Positions 16,758-25,247 of a stretch of DNA of 64,000 nucleotides are shown here, piece after piece. The stretch is taken from the NCBI GenBank assembly GCA_003574895.1, contig PJFB01000007.1, forward strand, positions 62,001 to 126,000, read 5' to 3'. The DNA is from Geobacter sp. (GTDB taxonomy: Bacteria > Desulfobacterota > Desulfuromonadia > Geobacterales > Pseudopelobacteraceae). The notes under the pieces are model-generated. The model was given only the letters and a program-made list of their open reading frames with translations. It made no database searches and was not told the origin of the DNA. Position 1 is the first letter of the stretch. Every line of letters starts with the position of its first letter. The translations under genes were made by a program, and so were the position numbers.

Positions 16758-18643
16758 TACGTCTCTCCTCCATGGTTTTGACACCAATTCTTCCACATGG
16801 TTCGATATGCCGACTCCAGGCAGCGGGTAAAGGTCACCGTATCCATGAGCGGAGAGTCTGACACAGTGGCCCTCATACAGGTGCGATAATGAAGCAACTG
16901 CGTGTTGTCTCCGGCAAGACCGACCGCCTTTTCAATATAATCGTTTTCGCTCTCGGCTACCAGCTCGGGGAAACCGGCATTTGCCAGCAAGCTGGCGCCA
17001 ACACGGGAAACATGGGCACGGCCGGCAAGAGAAACTACCGGCACTCCCATGAACAGAGCTTCGCAAGTGGTGGTAGTGCCATTGTAGGGAAAGGCATCCA
17101 GGGCAATATCCACCGAATTGAACATTTCCAGATGGGCCATTACGTCGCTCACCCAGTCATGAAGGATTATCCGCTTCCGTGCAATGCCGTTACCTTCGAA
17201 CTGCTCGTAGATATAGTTGCTAAGCGGCTCGTAACGACTTCCCATGACTTTCATAAGCAGCCGGGATTCCGGTACGCGGTGCAATACCTCTGACCAGAGC
17301 AAAAAGAGCGGCTCATTGGTCTTGGCAAAATTATTGAATGCCCCAAAGGTCACATAACCGTTGCGTTCTGCCGGAAGCGGACCGATAGCAGGGGGATTAA
17401 TGGGGGCACAATAGCTGATAAAACAACGTGGCAACCTGAAAAGTGCCTCCGAATGAAGATGTTCCGTTGTGCCCGGAGGGTCGGCGATCGAGTCGGTGAT
17501 GCGGTAATCAACCGTCAACAGGCCGGTTGTGTTGGCATAGCCAAGCCATGTCACCTGAATTGGCGCGGGCTTGCGCGCAAACACCAGTAGTCTGCCGTCT
17601 TTCGTATGCCCACCGAGATCCACAAGGATATCGATGCCGTCACTGCGGATCATATCGCATACGCTGACATCATCCTCCCCGTAGATGTCATGCCAGACGC
17701 AGTTAATCCGTTTGAACTGCTCGGTTATATAGTCTGGTCTTTCAATGTTTGCGTATAGGTGAATTTCAAAATTTGTCCGATCATGCTGCAAAAGAACCGG
17801 TTGTATGAAAAACGCTACAGGATGGCAACGGTAATCACCGGATAAATAGCCGATGCGCAGGGGACGCCCGGACAATACCGTGTTGTTAAACTGACGCACC
17901 TCCTTCAAATAGGTGTGGGCACACTTTTGCTCCCACTCCTGATGCGCTCGAAAGATATCTTCCGGAGTATAACCGACCGTGCAAAGCATGTTGATCAGTC
18001 GATTGGAATGCACACCACTGTTGGTCGGTACCAGATCCACTGTACGGCGATAGATCTGTTCACCCTCGTCTGCGCGGCCTCGGGCCTTCAGTATCCCGGC
18101 AATATTGTGAAGATAGATATAGGAATCTGGCACCAATTCAAGCGCCTTACGCCAATAAGCCTCTGCCTCGTGGAAGCGCTGCTGCTCGTTTCTTACTCCC
18201 GCCAATGCCGACCAAGTCGGAGCATGTTCGGGGTTGAGTTCCAAGGCCCGTTCGATTTCAATGGAGGCGTTCACCGTGTCATGTGAATCCAAGCAAATAA
18301 GGCCCAAAAAGTAATGAACCAAAAAATCATCCCGGTCCTGGCGAGCCCACTCCTCGAATAGTGCCCGGCTCTCCGCCAGTTTCCGCGCCTGCTTCAGGTT
18401 TTCGTAATATTCATTGTACAGGTTACGGTCATGGTATTGCGCCATAACCGCCAGTAACTCGCGGGTGCCTTGCTCATAATCTTTAAGTTGAATTCGTGAA
18501 AGCGCTGAGAGATAGAGGGCTTCCGGGTGGTCTGGCACAGCAGCCAGCACAGAAGAACAAATTTCAAGAGCCAGAAGATGGCGGCCAAGCTTATGGTGAA
18601 AATAGGCTATGTCAAGTTGCTTGGATTGAAGTTTGGAGTCCAT
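16757..18643 (-). CDS. TPR protein O-GlcNAc transferase-like enzyme (SPINDLY/GT41 family)
   Basis: This 628-residue protein has N-terminal TPRs (about residues 10-215) and a GT41 catalytic region (about 235-620). Visible GT41 features are RIGYLSGDYRCHPVAFF, DILVDLGGHT, APIQVTWLGYANTTG and DAFPYNGTTTTCEALFMGVPVV, the last binding the UDP-sugar. Family members add GlcNAc or other sugars to Ser/Thr of proteins, including flagellins and adhesins. The gene faces away from the flagellin gene across a 400-nt gap. ATG 18643 is chosen; an in-frame GTG at 18661 is possible, and neither has a clear ribosome site. It starts a three-gene minus-strand unit. Confidence 0.85.
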   Translation of the reverse strand: MDSKLQSKQLDIAYFHHKLGRHLLALEICSSVLAAVPDHPEALYLSALSRIQLKDYEQGTRELLAVMAQYHDRNLYNEYYENLKQARKLAESRALFEEWARQDRDDFLVHYFLGLICLDSHDTVNASIEIERALELNPEHAPTWSALAGVRNEQQRFHEAEAYWRKALELVPDSYIYLHNIAGILKARGRADEGEQIYRRTVDLVPTNSGVHSNRLINMLCTVGYTPEDIFRAHQEWEQKCAHTYLKEVRQFNNTVLSGRPLRIGYLSGDYRCHPVAFFIQPVLLQHDRTNFEIHLYANIERPDYITEQFKRINCVWHDIYGEDDVSVCDMIRSDGIDILVDLGGHTKDGRLLVFARKPAPIQVTWLGYANTTGLLTVDYRITDSIADPPGTTEHLHSEALFRLPRCFISYCAPINPPAIGPLPAERNGYVTFGAFNNFAKTNEPLFLLWSEVLHRVPESRLLMKVMGSRYEPLSNYIYEQFEGNGIARKRIILHDWVSDVMAHLEMFNSVDIALDAFPYNGTTTTCEALFMGVPVVSLAGRAHVSRVGASLLANAGFPELVAESENDYIEKAVGLAGDNTQLLHYRTCMRATVSDSPLMDTVTFTRCLESAYRTMWKNWCQNHGGET

Positions 18644-18959
18644 TGGAGAACCATTGATCACGCGATTTTTGTTAAAAGATTAAACAGGAAACAGATCTCT
18701 CAGGCAACAACATTTTTTATTTAAATACACAACTGCTTGATTGTACCTAGAATCCGTAACGCTGCAACGCCGGAGCGCGCCGAATGCCGGAGTTGGCCGT
18801 CGCTGGCAACGCAACTACCCATTTGCACAGAGCGTACTCCGTCGAACAGTCCTTTGCCAGGGAAAGCAATAGGAAAGCGCAAAATGCAAGGAGTTCCGGG
18901 CAAGTGAAGGCGTGAAACCGTCACGGATTCAGGTTATAATAAAAACATCATTTTTTTTC
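18644..18959. other. Intergenic stretch between the GT41 gene and the flagellin promoter
   Basis: No convincing gene is seen. A 67-codon minus-strand frame at 18721-18924 lacks a ribosome site and any recognised feature. The stretch must hold the promoter of the minus-strand GT41 unit, but no clear sigma-70, sigma-54 or sigma-28 boxes could be placed for it. Confidence 0.5.
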
Positions 18960-18986
18960 TAAAGTTTAACTCAAATGACCCGATAC
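18960..18986 (+). promoter_or_regulatory. Sigma-28 (FliA) promoter of the flagellin gene
   Basis: TAAAGTTT (18960-18967), an 11-nt spacer and CCCGATAC (18979-18986) match the consensus TAAAGTTT-N11-GCCGATAA closely. Transcription should start near 18993, giving a leader of about 54 nt before the flagellin ATG. Confidence 0.9.
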
Positions 18987-19005
18987 GCTAAATAACCAAA
19001 TTAAA

Positions 19006-19021
19006 GCGGCAAGAATGCCGC
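19006..19021 (+). promoter_or_regulatory. Hairpin in the flagellin mRNA leader
   Basis: GCGGCA (19006-19011) and TGCCGC (19016-19021) pair around an AGAA tetraloop, 12 nt upstream of the AAAGGAG ribosome site. In Caulobacter, FlbT acts on the 5' leader of flagellin mRNA, and a flbT gene lies in this unit, so this is a natural candidate target. Confidence 0.55.
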
Positions 19022-19046
19022 CTCAAACCCAGAAAGGAGAAGTACC

Positions 19047-19946
19047 ATGGCAGACATCTCTTTAACCTCCGGCATGCGGAGCAACCTGCTCTCGCTACAG
19101 AACACAAACACCCTGATCAACAGGACCCAGGAGAGGCTTTCAAGCGGTAAAAAGGTTAACAGCGCCCTTGACAATCCGACCAACTTCTTTGCAGCACAGG
19201 CCGCCAATAACCGTGCAACCGACCTGACCAACCGTAAAGACGGTATGTCGGAAGCTGTACAGGGGATCAAGGCCGCCGATGCAGGCATCACGGCTATCAC
19301 CTCACTCATCCAGGCTGCCCAAGGTGTTGCCGGTGCCGCTCTTTCCACGTCAAGCATGACCGAGCGCGCATCTTACGCAGTCACCTACAACACCTTGATG
19401 ACCCAGATCACACAGCTGGCCAGCGACTCCGGCTATCGTGGCACCAACTTCCTGACCAAAGAAAACCTGACCGTTGAATTTGCGCCGATCACCAACGACG
19501 CAACCCTGCAGGTAAAAGGCTTCAACTCAACCAGCGCAGGTCTTTCCATCCAGAAGGTTACCATTACCGGCCATGGCCAAACTGGAGCTACCGGCACCAG
19601 CACCGTTGCGGCTACAACTCTGCAGACTTCAACCGCATGGGACAACTCGGTCACTTCCAACGCCAGCAACGCAATCAGAAGCTCCTCACGTCAGCTGGAG
19701 AACGCACTCAGCACCCTGCGCACCAAGTCTTCAGAACTTTCTGCAAATCTGAGCGTCGTGACCACCCGTCAGAACTTCACCGACTCCATGATCAACACCC
19801 TTAATACCGGTGCTGACAACCTTACCCTGGCTGACACCAACCAGGAAGGTGCCAACATGCTGATGCTGCAGACCCGCCAGAGCCTCGGGATTACCTCCCT
19901 CAGCATGGCTTCGCAGGCAGCACAGGCTGTACTGAGACTGTTCTAA
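19047..19946 (+). CDS. Flagellin (alphaproteobacterial-type)
   Basis: A 299-residue flagellar filament subunit. The N-terminal D0/D1 helices (about residues 1-135; LSLQNTNTLINRTQERLSSG) and C-terminal helices (about 210-299; MLMLQTRQSLGITSLSMASQ) are intact. The central domain is short and rich in Ser/Thr (about 135-215), giving possible O-glycosylation sites. The DGMSEAVQGIKAADAGI segment resembles flagellins of Rhodospirillales-like alphaproteobacteria, agreeing with the flaF and flbT genes downstream. AAAGGAGAA precedes the ATG. A sigma-28 promoter and leader hairpin lie upstream, and an intergenic hairpin follows. The symbol (fliC or flaA) is not certain, so none is given. Confidence 0.97.
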   Translation: MADISLTSGMRSNLLSLQNTNTLINRTQERLSSGKKVNSALDNPTNFFAAQAANNRATDLTNRKDGMSEAVQGIKAADAGITAITSLIQAAQGVAGAALSTSSMTERASYAVTYNTLMTQITQLASDSGYRGTNFLTKENLTVEFAPITNDATLQVKGFNSTSAGLSIQKVTITGHGQTGATGTSTVAATTLQTSTAWDNSVTSNASNAIRSSSRQLENALSTLRTKSSELSANLSVVTTRQNFTDSMINTLNTGADNLTLADTNQEGANMLMLQTRQSLGITSLSMASQAAQAVLRLF

Positions 19947-19977
19947 TTCAGTAACAGCTAGAGTTTCCGCTTCAGCC

Positions 19978-20008
19978 AAATGGGGGAAAGACATTCTTTC
20001 CCCCATTT
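19978..20008 (+). terminator. Strong hairpin after the flagellin gene (partial terminator or mRNA-stabilising)
   Basis: A perfect 14-bp stem AAATGGGGGAAAGA / TCTTTCCCCCATTT with a CAT loop lies 31 nt after the flagellin stop. It has no T-tract beyond the TTT in the stem, so it may limit rather than stop read-through into the three downstream genes, which would keep flagellin mRNA in excess. Confidence 0.7.
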
Positions 20009-20038
20009 GCGCATTCAGACTTCGCGGAGAGGTGATCT

Positions 20039-20641
20039 ATGAAAATCGACACTATTTCAACCTTGGCCACGCCTCAGATGGAAACTTTGAACAGGGGAGA
20101 TATCAAGGCGTTTAACGACACCAAGACGCAGAATAAAGCTGCGAACAATTCTTTGGAACCATCCAGTGATCAGGTAAAGCTGAATACGTCGATACCACGC
20201 CAAACTGCTGATACCATGCAAAAGCTTGGCAACATCACTGCCCTTTCGAACAATACGGCCAAGAGCCTTCGCGAGACAGTCAGTGGCCTCAGCCTGTCCG
20301 CTGAAATGCTCGACAAGATGAAGGCAAAACTGGAGACTATCACCAAGAACTTCCCACCGTTTCCGATCGATAGTTCTGACCGCAAGAAACTTTTGATGAG
20401 CTACCGCTCGCTCCAGAAAGAGATAGAGAAGTTGACCATTCCGGCACCGCCACCGCCGGCTTATGACAAAGTAGCCGGAATGTGGGGAGACTTATTCGGG
20501 CAAAGCCAGACTGGTTCCGTATCTACGACAGATCTGCCCGACAACGCTTCCGATGCTGCCGTGGCAAAAGCCGCAGAGCAGATCGCCGGAACAAGCGAAG
20601 CCTTCACCAAGCTGAATTCCGCCATCGGCGCTACGCTGTAA
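20039..20641 (+). CDS. Flagellar-locus protein of unknown function
   Basis: A 200-residue soluble protein between flagellin and flbT. It has no signal peptide or cysteines. Residues 50-65 (SSDQVKLNTSIPRQTAD) recall the short SS.xVxL segment of several flagellar accessory proteins such as FlgM, but no family is assigned with confidence. A helical middle (about 65-140) with a PAPPPPAYDKV linker precedes an Ala-rich tail. GAGAGGTGAT stands before the ATG. It sits 98 nt after the flagellin hairpin and 6 nt before flbT, so it is probably in the same unit. A chaperone or anti-sigma-like role is possible but unproven. Confidence 0.55.
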   Translation: MKIDTISTLATPQMETLNRGDIKAFNDTKTQNKAANNSLEPSSDQVKLNTSIPRQTADTMQKLGNITALSNNTAKSLRETVSGLSLSAEMLDKMKAKLETITKNFPPFPIDSSDRKKLLMSYRSLQKEIEKLTIPAPPPPAYDKVAGMWGDLFGQSQTGSVSTTDLPDNASDAAVAKAAEQIAGTSEAFTKLNSAIGATL

Positions 20642-20647
20642 CTGCAT

Positions 20648-21037
20648 ATGTCACTTAAACTCAGTCTCAAACCACATGAAAAGGTGATCATTGGCGGTGC
20701 AGTCATATCATCTGGCAATAAACATATCGAACTGCTGGTAGAGAATATTGTACCTATACTCCGCCAGAAAGACATCATGCTGGAGGAAAATGCCAACACT
20801 CCTGCCAGACGTATTTACTTCGCTCTGCAGTTAATGTATATTGATATCGACAATCGACCGGCGCATATAGAATCATTCTTCGGCTTGGCCAGGGACATTC
20901 TTGATGCGGCCCCCAGTACTGGGTCCTACATCAAACAGATATGTGATCTTGTTACCACCAGCCAGTTTTATCATGCACTTAAAACCGCCAATCAGCTGAT
21001 CGATTACGAGAAGGAGTTAACCGCACATGTCGAGTAA
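20648..21037 (+). CDS. flbT: Flagellin mRNA regulator FlbT
   Basis: This 129-residue protein begins MSLKLSLKPHEKVIIGGAVI, the signature opening of FlbT, and keeps the ARRIYFALQLMYID core. In Caulobacter, FlbT lowers flagellin translation by promoting decay of its mRNA through the 5' leader; in other alphaproteobacteria it can activate. It starts 6 nt after the upstream stop with no strong ribosome site, suggesting coupling, and overlaps flaF by 11 nt. FlbT is mainly an alphaproteobacterial protein, so its presence here fits transfer of the whole module. Confidence 0.9.
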   Translation: MSLKLSLKPHEKVIIGGAVISSGNKHIELLVENIVPILRQKDIMLEENANTPARRIYFALQLMYIDIDNRPAHIESFFGLARDILDAAPSTGSYIKQICDLVTTSQFYHALKTANQLIDYEKELTAHVE

Positions 21038-21419
21038 CCCACTGTCAGTATACGAACAACAAAGCAAGGAATTCATGTCGGCACGGGAATTGGAAGCATC
21101 TGTCCTGAGCAAGGCGGGGTTGAAACTCAAACAGGTCCAGGACAAATGGGATACACCGGAAAAGGATCTCCTGCTTGATGAGGCTGTACGTTACAATCAG
21201 AAAGTTTGGAGCTTCTTCCAGAGCGAACTGTCCATGCCGGACAATCCCCTGCCCAAAAAGTTGCGGGAGGATATTCTTAACCTAAGCCTTTTCATAGATA
21301 AACGGCTTTTTGAAGTACTAGCCTATCCCAATGACCCCAGTAAGCTTGATATTGTCATCAATATCAATTTCAACTTGGCAGCCGGCCTGCGTACCAATCC
21401 CGAAGCGGCGAACCCTTAG
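21027..21419 (+). CDS. flaF: Flagellar regulator FlaF
   Basis: This 130-residue helical protein (YEQQSKEFMSARELEASVLSKA; EAVRYNQKVWSFFQSELS) matches FlaF. FlaF is needed for flagellin export or synthesis in alphaproteobacteria and works against FlbT in setting flagellin levels. AAGGAG lies about 9 nt before its ATG, inside the end of flbT, and the two frames overlap by 11 nt. It ends the flagellin unit, converging with the long glycosyltransferase gene. Confidence 0.9.
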   Translation: MSSNPLSVYEQQSKEFMSARELEASVLSKAGLKLKQVQDKWDTPEKDLLLDEAVRYNQKVWSFFQSELSMPDNPLPKKLREDILNLSLFIDKRLFEVLAYPNDPSKLDIVININFNLAAGLRTNPEAANP

Positions 21420-21450
21420 CAGGCAATACTTTCCAATCCGGAGCTGACCG

Positions 21451-21473
21451 AGCCCCCGTAGGTATTACGGGGC
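21451..21473. terminator. Convergent hairpin between flaF and the glycan island
   Basis: AGCCCCCGTA (21451-21460) pairs imperfectly with TACGGGGCT (21466-21474) and covers the stop of the minus-strand gene ending at 21465. It has no proper T-tract on either strand, so it may act as a weak bidirectional terminator or a 3'-end stabiliser. Confidence 0.4.
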
Positions 21474-24400
21474 TTCGCTTTCAGGGGCCAACATTTGTAC
21501 TGTTTCAGGAAGACTGACCCCACTGAGGCCTGCGCAGTATACCAGGCTTATTGCAGTCTCCCTGCGCCCCCCCATTACCAGTTTGAGCGCCACTTCGTGA
21601 ATAAATTTGGAGAATTCTACCCGGGCATCCAGCAGGGACTGAAAATCCTGGCGAGCTTCATCAGCTTTACCCAAGACAGCATACACAACCCCACGCATCA
21701 GAAGCAGTATCGGATAATCGGGATTTCGACGAATTGCTGACTCAATGGAAACCACCAATTGCCCTTCCTCCCCAAGGCACAGGTCGCAAATCATCTGGTT
21801 TACCAACGCCTCCCTGTAATTCTCTTTCAGATCAATAGCGCGCTGACAAGCCTGGCGACCCTCCCGGAAAAGACCCTTCTGCAGATAACAGTGGCCAAGA
21901 TTGAAGAAAGCCAGCGATGAATTAGGATCAAATGCCAAGGCACGCTGCCACAACTCGATTGCTTCATCATAGTGCTTGATGCCGGCAGCCTGGATAGCAA
22001 GTTCCACTATGGCATGGGGAGCCCAGCCGCTTTCCTCAAGCTTCTTTTTACCAAGCTCATAGTAGTACTCCAACTTGCGTTGTTGGCGATCGTCATCCAG
22101 ATATCCAAAATGGTGAACCGGTATTTCTGCCCTGGGATCGGCCATACCAAGTCTTCTTATGGAAGGTTCAACCATCTCGTGGATGGGATTTTCAAATCTA
22201 ATGGCTGTCAGATTCGGGAATATGCGGATTTTATCGCTCGGCATCCACCCCCGGCCAGCCTCTTCACGCGGATATTCTCCACGATTGGCCCGCCAATTTT
22301 CCAAATCTACCCGGTTCGTGTAGTTGCGCGTCTCCAGGGTATAGGCCACCGGCTTGCCCGCTGAGCTCTCCACCAGTTGGCGAAAAGCTCCATAATCCAC
22401 GGCAGAGATAACTTCGTCGGCATCCATGACCAGGATCCAGTTACCGCTGGCATGCTCCAAAGATACATTGCGTGCGGCGGAAAAATCGCCGGTCCAAGCC
22501 GTCTCAAGAACCTGGGCTCCGAACACGCGAGCAATTTCGCGACTGGCATCGTCGGAACCGGTATCAGCGATAATGATTTCGTCCACCAGAGGTTTAAGAC
22601 TGGCAAGACATCGGGGAAGATTTGCTGCCTCGTTCTTCATTATCATACAAAGCGAAACGGAAATCCCCCGACCCTGGCGGCCGGGATCGATGACCATCGG
22701 CCCAACCTGTTCCCTCACGGCAAGAGCGGCTTCCAAAAAGCCTTCTTGAAGTTTGAAGCCGGCCAGTATCTGCTCTATGATCTGCAGGGCGTCGCCGGCT
22801 CTACCCTGGCGCAGCAGCAAATCAACATGCATGAAGGCACAGCCGCTATCATCAGGGAAATAGTGGCGGGCTTCGTCTGTACGCCGCACGGCGTCCTTAA
22901 TCTTATCGCTGTCGCTGACCAGGGTCAAAAACTGGCTGCGGACTCGACTGTCCGCAGGTTTTGACCTGAAGGCGCGCTCAGCAAGGGCAAATGCCAATTC
23001 AGGGTCACCGGCCTCCATTGCCAATAAAGCAAGTCCGGCATATGCTTCGGCTGAACCGGGGTCTTTCTGCAGGGCCAATTCATATGCTTTACTGGCAGCC
23101 TGACGGTCACCCAAGCTTTGATACAATTGGCCACGTATTGCCAGAATTTCGGCTGACTCGCCATTGAGCGAGATTTTGTCCAACAACTGGGCCGCCTCAG
23201 AATACATTCCGGAGTCAGCCATGGCTTGTGCCATCATCACGGCTGTCAGCCCCCCCTGCTCCGGCGATTCGCGCAACACGTCAAGGGCGTCACTCGCCAT
23301 TCCGGCCTCAAGAAAAATACCAGCCAAGGCAGTATATATCCTGGGTTCATCGGGCAATTGGCGAAGACCTTCCTGCAAGAGCAATTCAACAGCAGCATCC
23401 TTTTCACCGGCTCGGCGCAAAGTTTCGGCCTTTTCCAGCGTTTTCAAGCAGATGATCTTTTTCGCCTGGGCAGCATCCACAACCGGCCGCCCCCATTTGT
23501 CATTGAAAAGCGCCTGGTTCTTCAGCATGGCCGCTGTGTAGTCAATGCGATTCCCCAAAAAACTCGCACTGCCAACATGATGAATGAACACATCTCCGGC
23601 AATCACGTTCCGGTATCCCTCCAGCACCGCACGCAGGCAATAATCATCATCCTCGAAATTGCCTGAGCCGAACTGTTCGTCCAGAAGCCCGATCTGCTCC
23701 ACAAGCCCCATGGGGAACATCATGCAGAAACCCACGATCCGGCGTACGGGGATCCGACGATATCGATTGTCAGAACGGAATTTCTCGGCAAACGGGATCA
23801 ACCCGCCCGCTGCTTCATAATTTACCCAAGGCCACTCCTGGACGCCACTGATGTTGTTGGTAACAGGTCCGACAATACCTACCGCAGGGTCTGCGAAACA
23901 TTCCAGCATCCCGCCAAGCCATCCGGGAGTAACCACCACGTCATTATTAAGCAAGAGGACATATTGCCCGTTTGCCGATAATATACCCTGATTGCAGCCA
24001 GCCGAAAATCCGCGATTTTCCGAGTTTTCCAGCAGTCGATAATTTCCGTTTGCAGCCACTTGCCCACGTAGCCACTCCACTGTCCCATCCGTAGAACCAT
24101 TGTCGATCAGAATGATTTCGTGCGGCTCCGGCGTATGGCGCTGAATGCTGGCAAGGCAATCTTTTGTGACATCCAACCTGTTGCGGGTCAGAATTACTAT
24201 CGATACAAGCTGCATGATTCCTCCGGATGCGTCTTCACTGGTTCGGGCCAGTTGCAGGTCCGGCAAAGCCTGGTTGAGAGGGATATTATCCAAGGTGCAG
24301 TAGTGAAGATCATCCCTGCGAATGTTCCTGCTCCATTTGGCCATGAAATGCGAGCGATTGCGGGCAAATTTTTCACGGGCATCAATCAATTCACGCTCCA

Positions 24401-25247
24401 TGGCCTGAAACGTCGCCTGTACCTGGCGAGCGGTATCGATATCATGCGGCGCCACACTATCGCCGGCCATGATCCGGTCCAGTTCCTGCAATTTCCCGAC
24501 ATCCGGCAATGAACGTTCGAGCCCGCTCATTCGCTCATTGAGCGTCTTGCTCTGGTGATGAATGACCGTGCTGGAAGCGCAGTAGTGAACCCGCAAACCC
24601 CGTGACTGATAGGCATAGCACAGGTCATCATCTTCCCAACCATTAAGGTACGATTCATCAAAACCGCCGACATCCATGAATTCGGTGGTGCGCATCAACA
24701 TACAAGCCCCGGTCAGCATCTGGTAATCGCGGCTCTTGTTTACTGCGGCATGGTCGGCTGGAAAACGGTAATAGATGTGGTGGGGCTGGGACAACTGGTC
24801 GTTAAGATTGGACCAGACCTTGCCGCAATGCTGGATTGTGTTGTCGGGGAAAACGAGTTTCGGCGCAACAATGCCGATAGAGGGATTCTGGGTGATCAAT
24901 TCGTAAAGTGGAGCAAACCACCCTATAAGGACTTCGGTGTCGTTGTTGAGAAATAGCAGCAAATCGCCGTGGGCTGCCTTTGCGCCACAGTTGCAGCTTG
25001 CTGCGAATCCGAGATTGGTATCATTCCTGAGTGGACGAATCCTGGAATCGCCAGCCCTTGCCGCTGACAGCAGCGCAGGGGTATCATCAAGCGATGCGTC
25101 ATCAACGACGATGATCTCGAACGGGACATGGGGCGGGTTCGCTACCAAAGACGCCAGGCAGGCCCGGGTAAAGGCCGACTGGTTATGAACCGGTATGACA
25201 ATAGAAACCAAGGGCTGGCTACAGTGTGGCAAGGAATTCCCGCGCAT
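21465..25247 (-). CDS. Giant multi-domain protein: two GT2 glycosyltransferases, TPRs, a third GT2 domain, TPRs
   Basis: A 1260-residue cytoplasmic protein. GT2 domain 1 (about residues 12-260; LVSIVIPVHN, FLNNDTE) and GT2 domain 2 (about 345-600; VSIVILTRNRLD, LLNNDVV) are rhamnosyltransferase-like. TPRs fill about 610-830. GT2 domain 3 (about 860-1060; VSLCMIMKNEAANLP, VMDADEV) is of the WaaE/SunS-like kind, and more TPRs follow (about 1100-1240). It probably assembles a short glycan, or glycosylates a protein held by the TPRs. ATG 25247 is chosen over an upstream TTG; it overlaps the preceding gene by 29 nt. It is the last gene of the minus-strand island, converging with flaF. Confidence 0.8.
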   Translation of the reverse strand: MRGNSLPHCSQPLVSIVIPVHNQSAFTRACLASLVANPPHVPFEIIVVDDASLDDTPALLSAARAGDSRIRPLRNDTNLGFAASCNCGAKAAHGDLLLFLNNDTEVLIGWFAPLYELITQNPSIGIVAPKLVFPDNTIQHCGKVWSNLNDQLSQPHHIYYRFPADHAAVNKSRDYQMLTGACMLMRTTEFMDVGGFDESYLNGWEDDDLCYAYQSRGLRVHYCASSTVIHHQSKTLNERMSGLERSLPDVGKLQELDRIMAGDSVAPHDIDTARQVQATFQAMERELIDAREKFARNRSHFMAKWSRNIRRDDLHYCTLDNIPLNQALPDLQLARTSEDASGGIMQLVSIVILTRNRLDVTKDCLASIQRHTPEPHEIILIDNGSTDGTVEWLRGQVAANGNYRLLENSENRGFSAGCNQGILSANGQYVLLLNNDVVVTPGWLGGMLECFADPAVGIVGPVTNNISGVQEWPWVNYEAAGGLIPFAEKFRSDNRYRRIPVRRIVGFCMMFPMGLVEQIGLLDEQFGSGNFEDDDYCLRAVLEGYRNVIAGDVFIHHVGSASFLGNRIDYTAAMLKNQALFNDKWGRPVVDAAQAKKIICLKTLEKAETLRRAGEKDAAVELLLQEGLRQLPDEPRIYTALAGIFLEAGMASDALDVLRESPEQGGLTAVMMAQAMADSGMYSEAAQLLDKISLNGESAEILAIRGQLYQSLGDRQAASKAYELALQKDPGSAEAYAGLALLAMEAGDPELAFALAERAFRSKPADSRVRSQFLTLVSDSDKIKDAVRRTDEARHYFPDDSGCAFMHVDLLLRQGRAGDALQIIEQILAGFKLQEGFLEAALAVREQVGPMVIDPGRQGRGISVSLCMIMKNEAANLPRCLASLKPLVDEIIIADTGSDDASREIARVFGAQVLETAWTGDFSAARNVSLEHASGNWILVMDADEVISAVDYGAFRQLVESSAGKPVAYTLETRNYTNRVDLENWRANRGEYPREEAGRGWMPSDKIRIFPNLTAIRFENPIHEMVEPSIRRLGMADPRAEIPVHHFGYLDDDRQQRKLEYYYELGKKKLEESGWAPHAIVELAIQAAGIKHYDEAIELWQRALAFDPNSSLAFFNLGHCYLQKGLFREGRQACQRAIDLKENYREALVNQMICDLCLGEEGQLVVSIESAIRRNPDYPILLLMRGVVYAVLGKADEARQDFQSLLDARVEFSKFIHEVALKLVMGGRRETAISLVYCAGLSGVSLPETVQMLAPESEAP

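Noticed and set aside
18721-18924. 67-codon minus-strand frame between the GT41 and flagellin genes
   Set aside because: It has no ribosome site, no domain and an arginine/serine-rich composition; coding is not supported.
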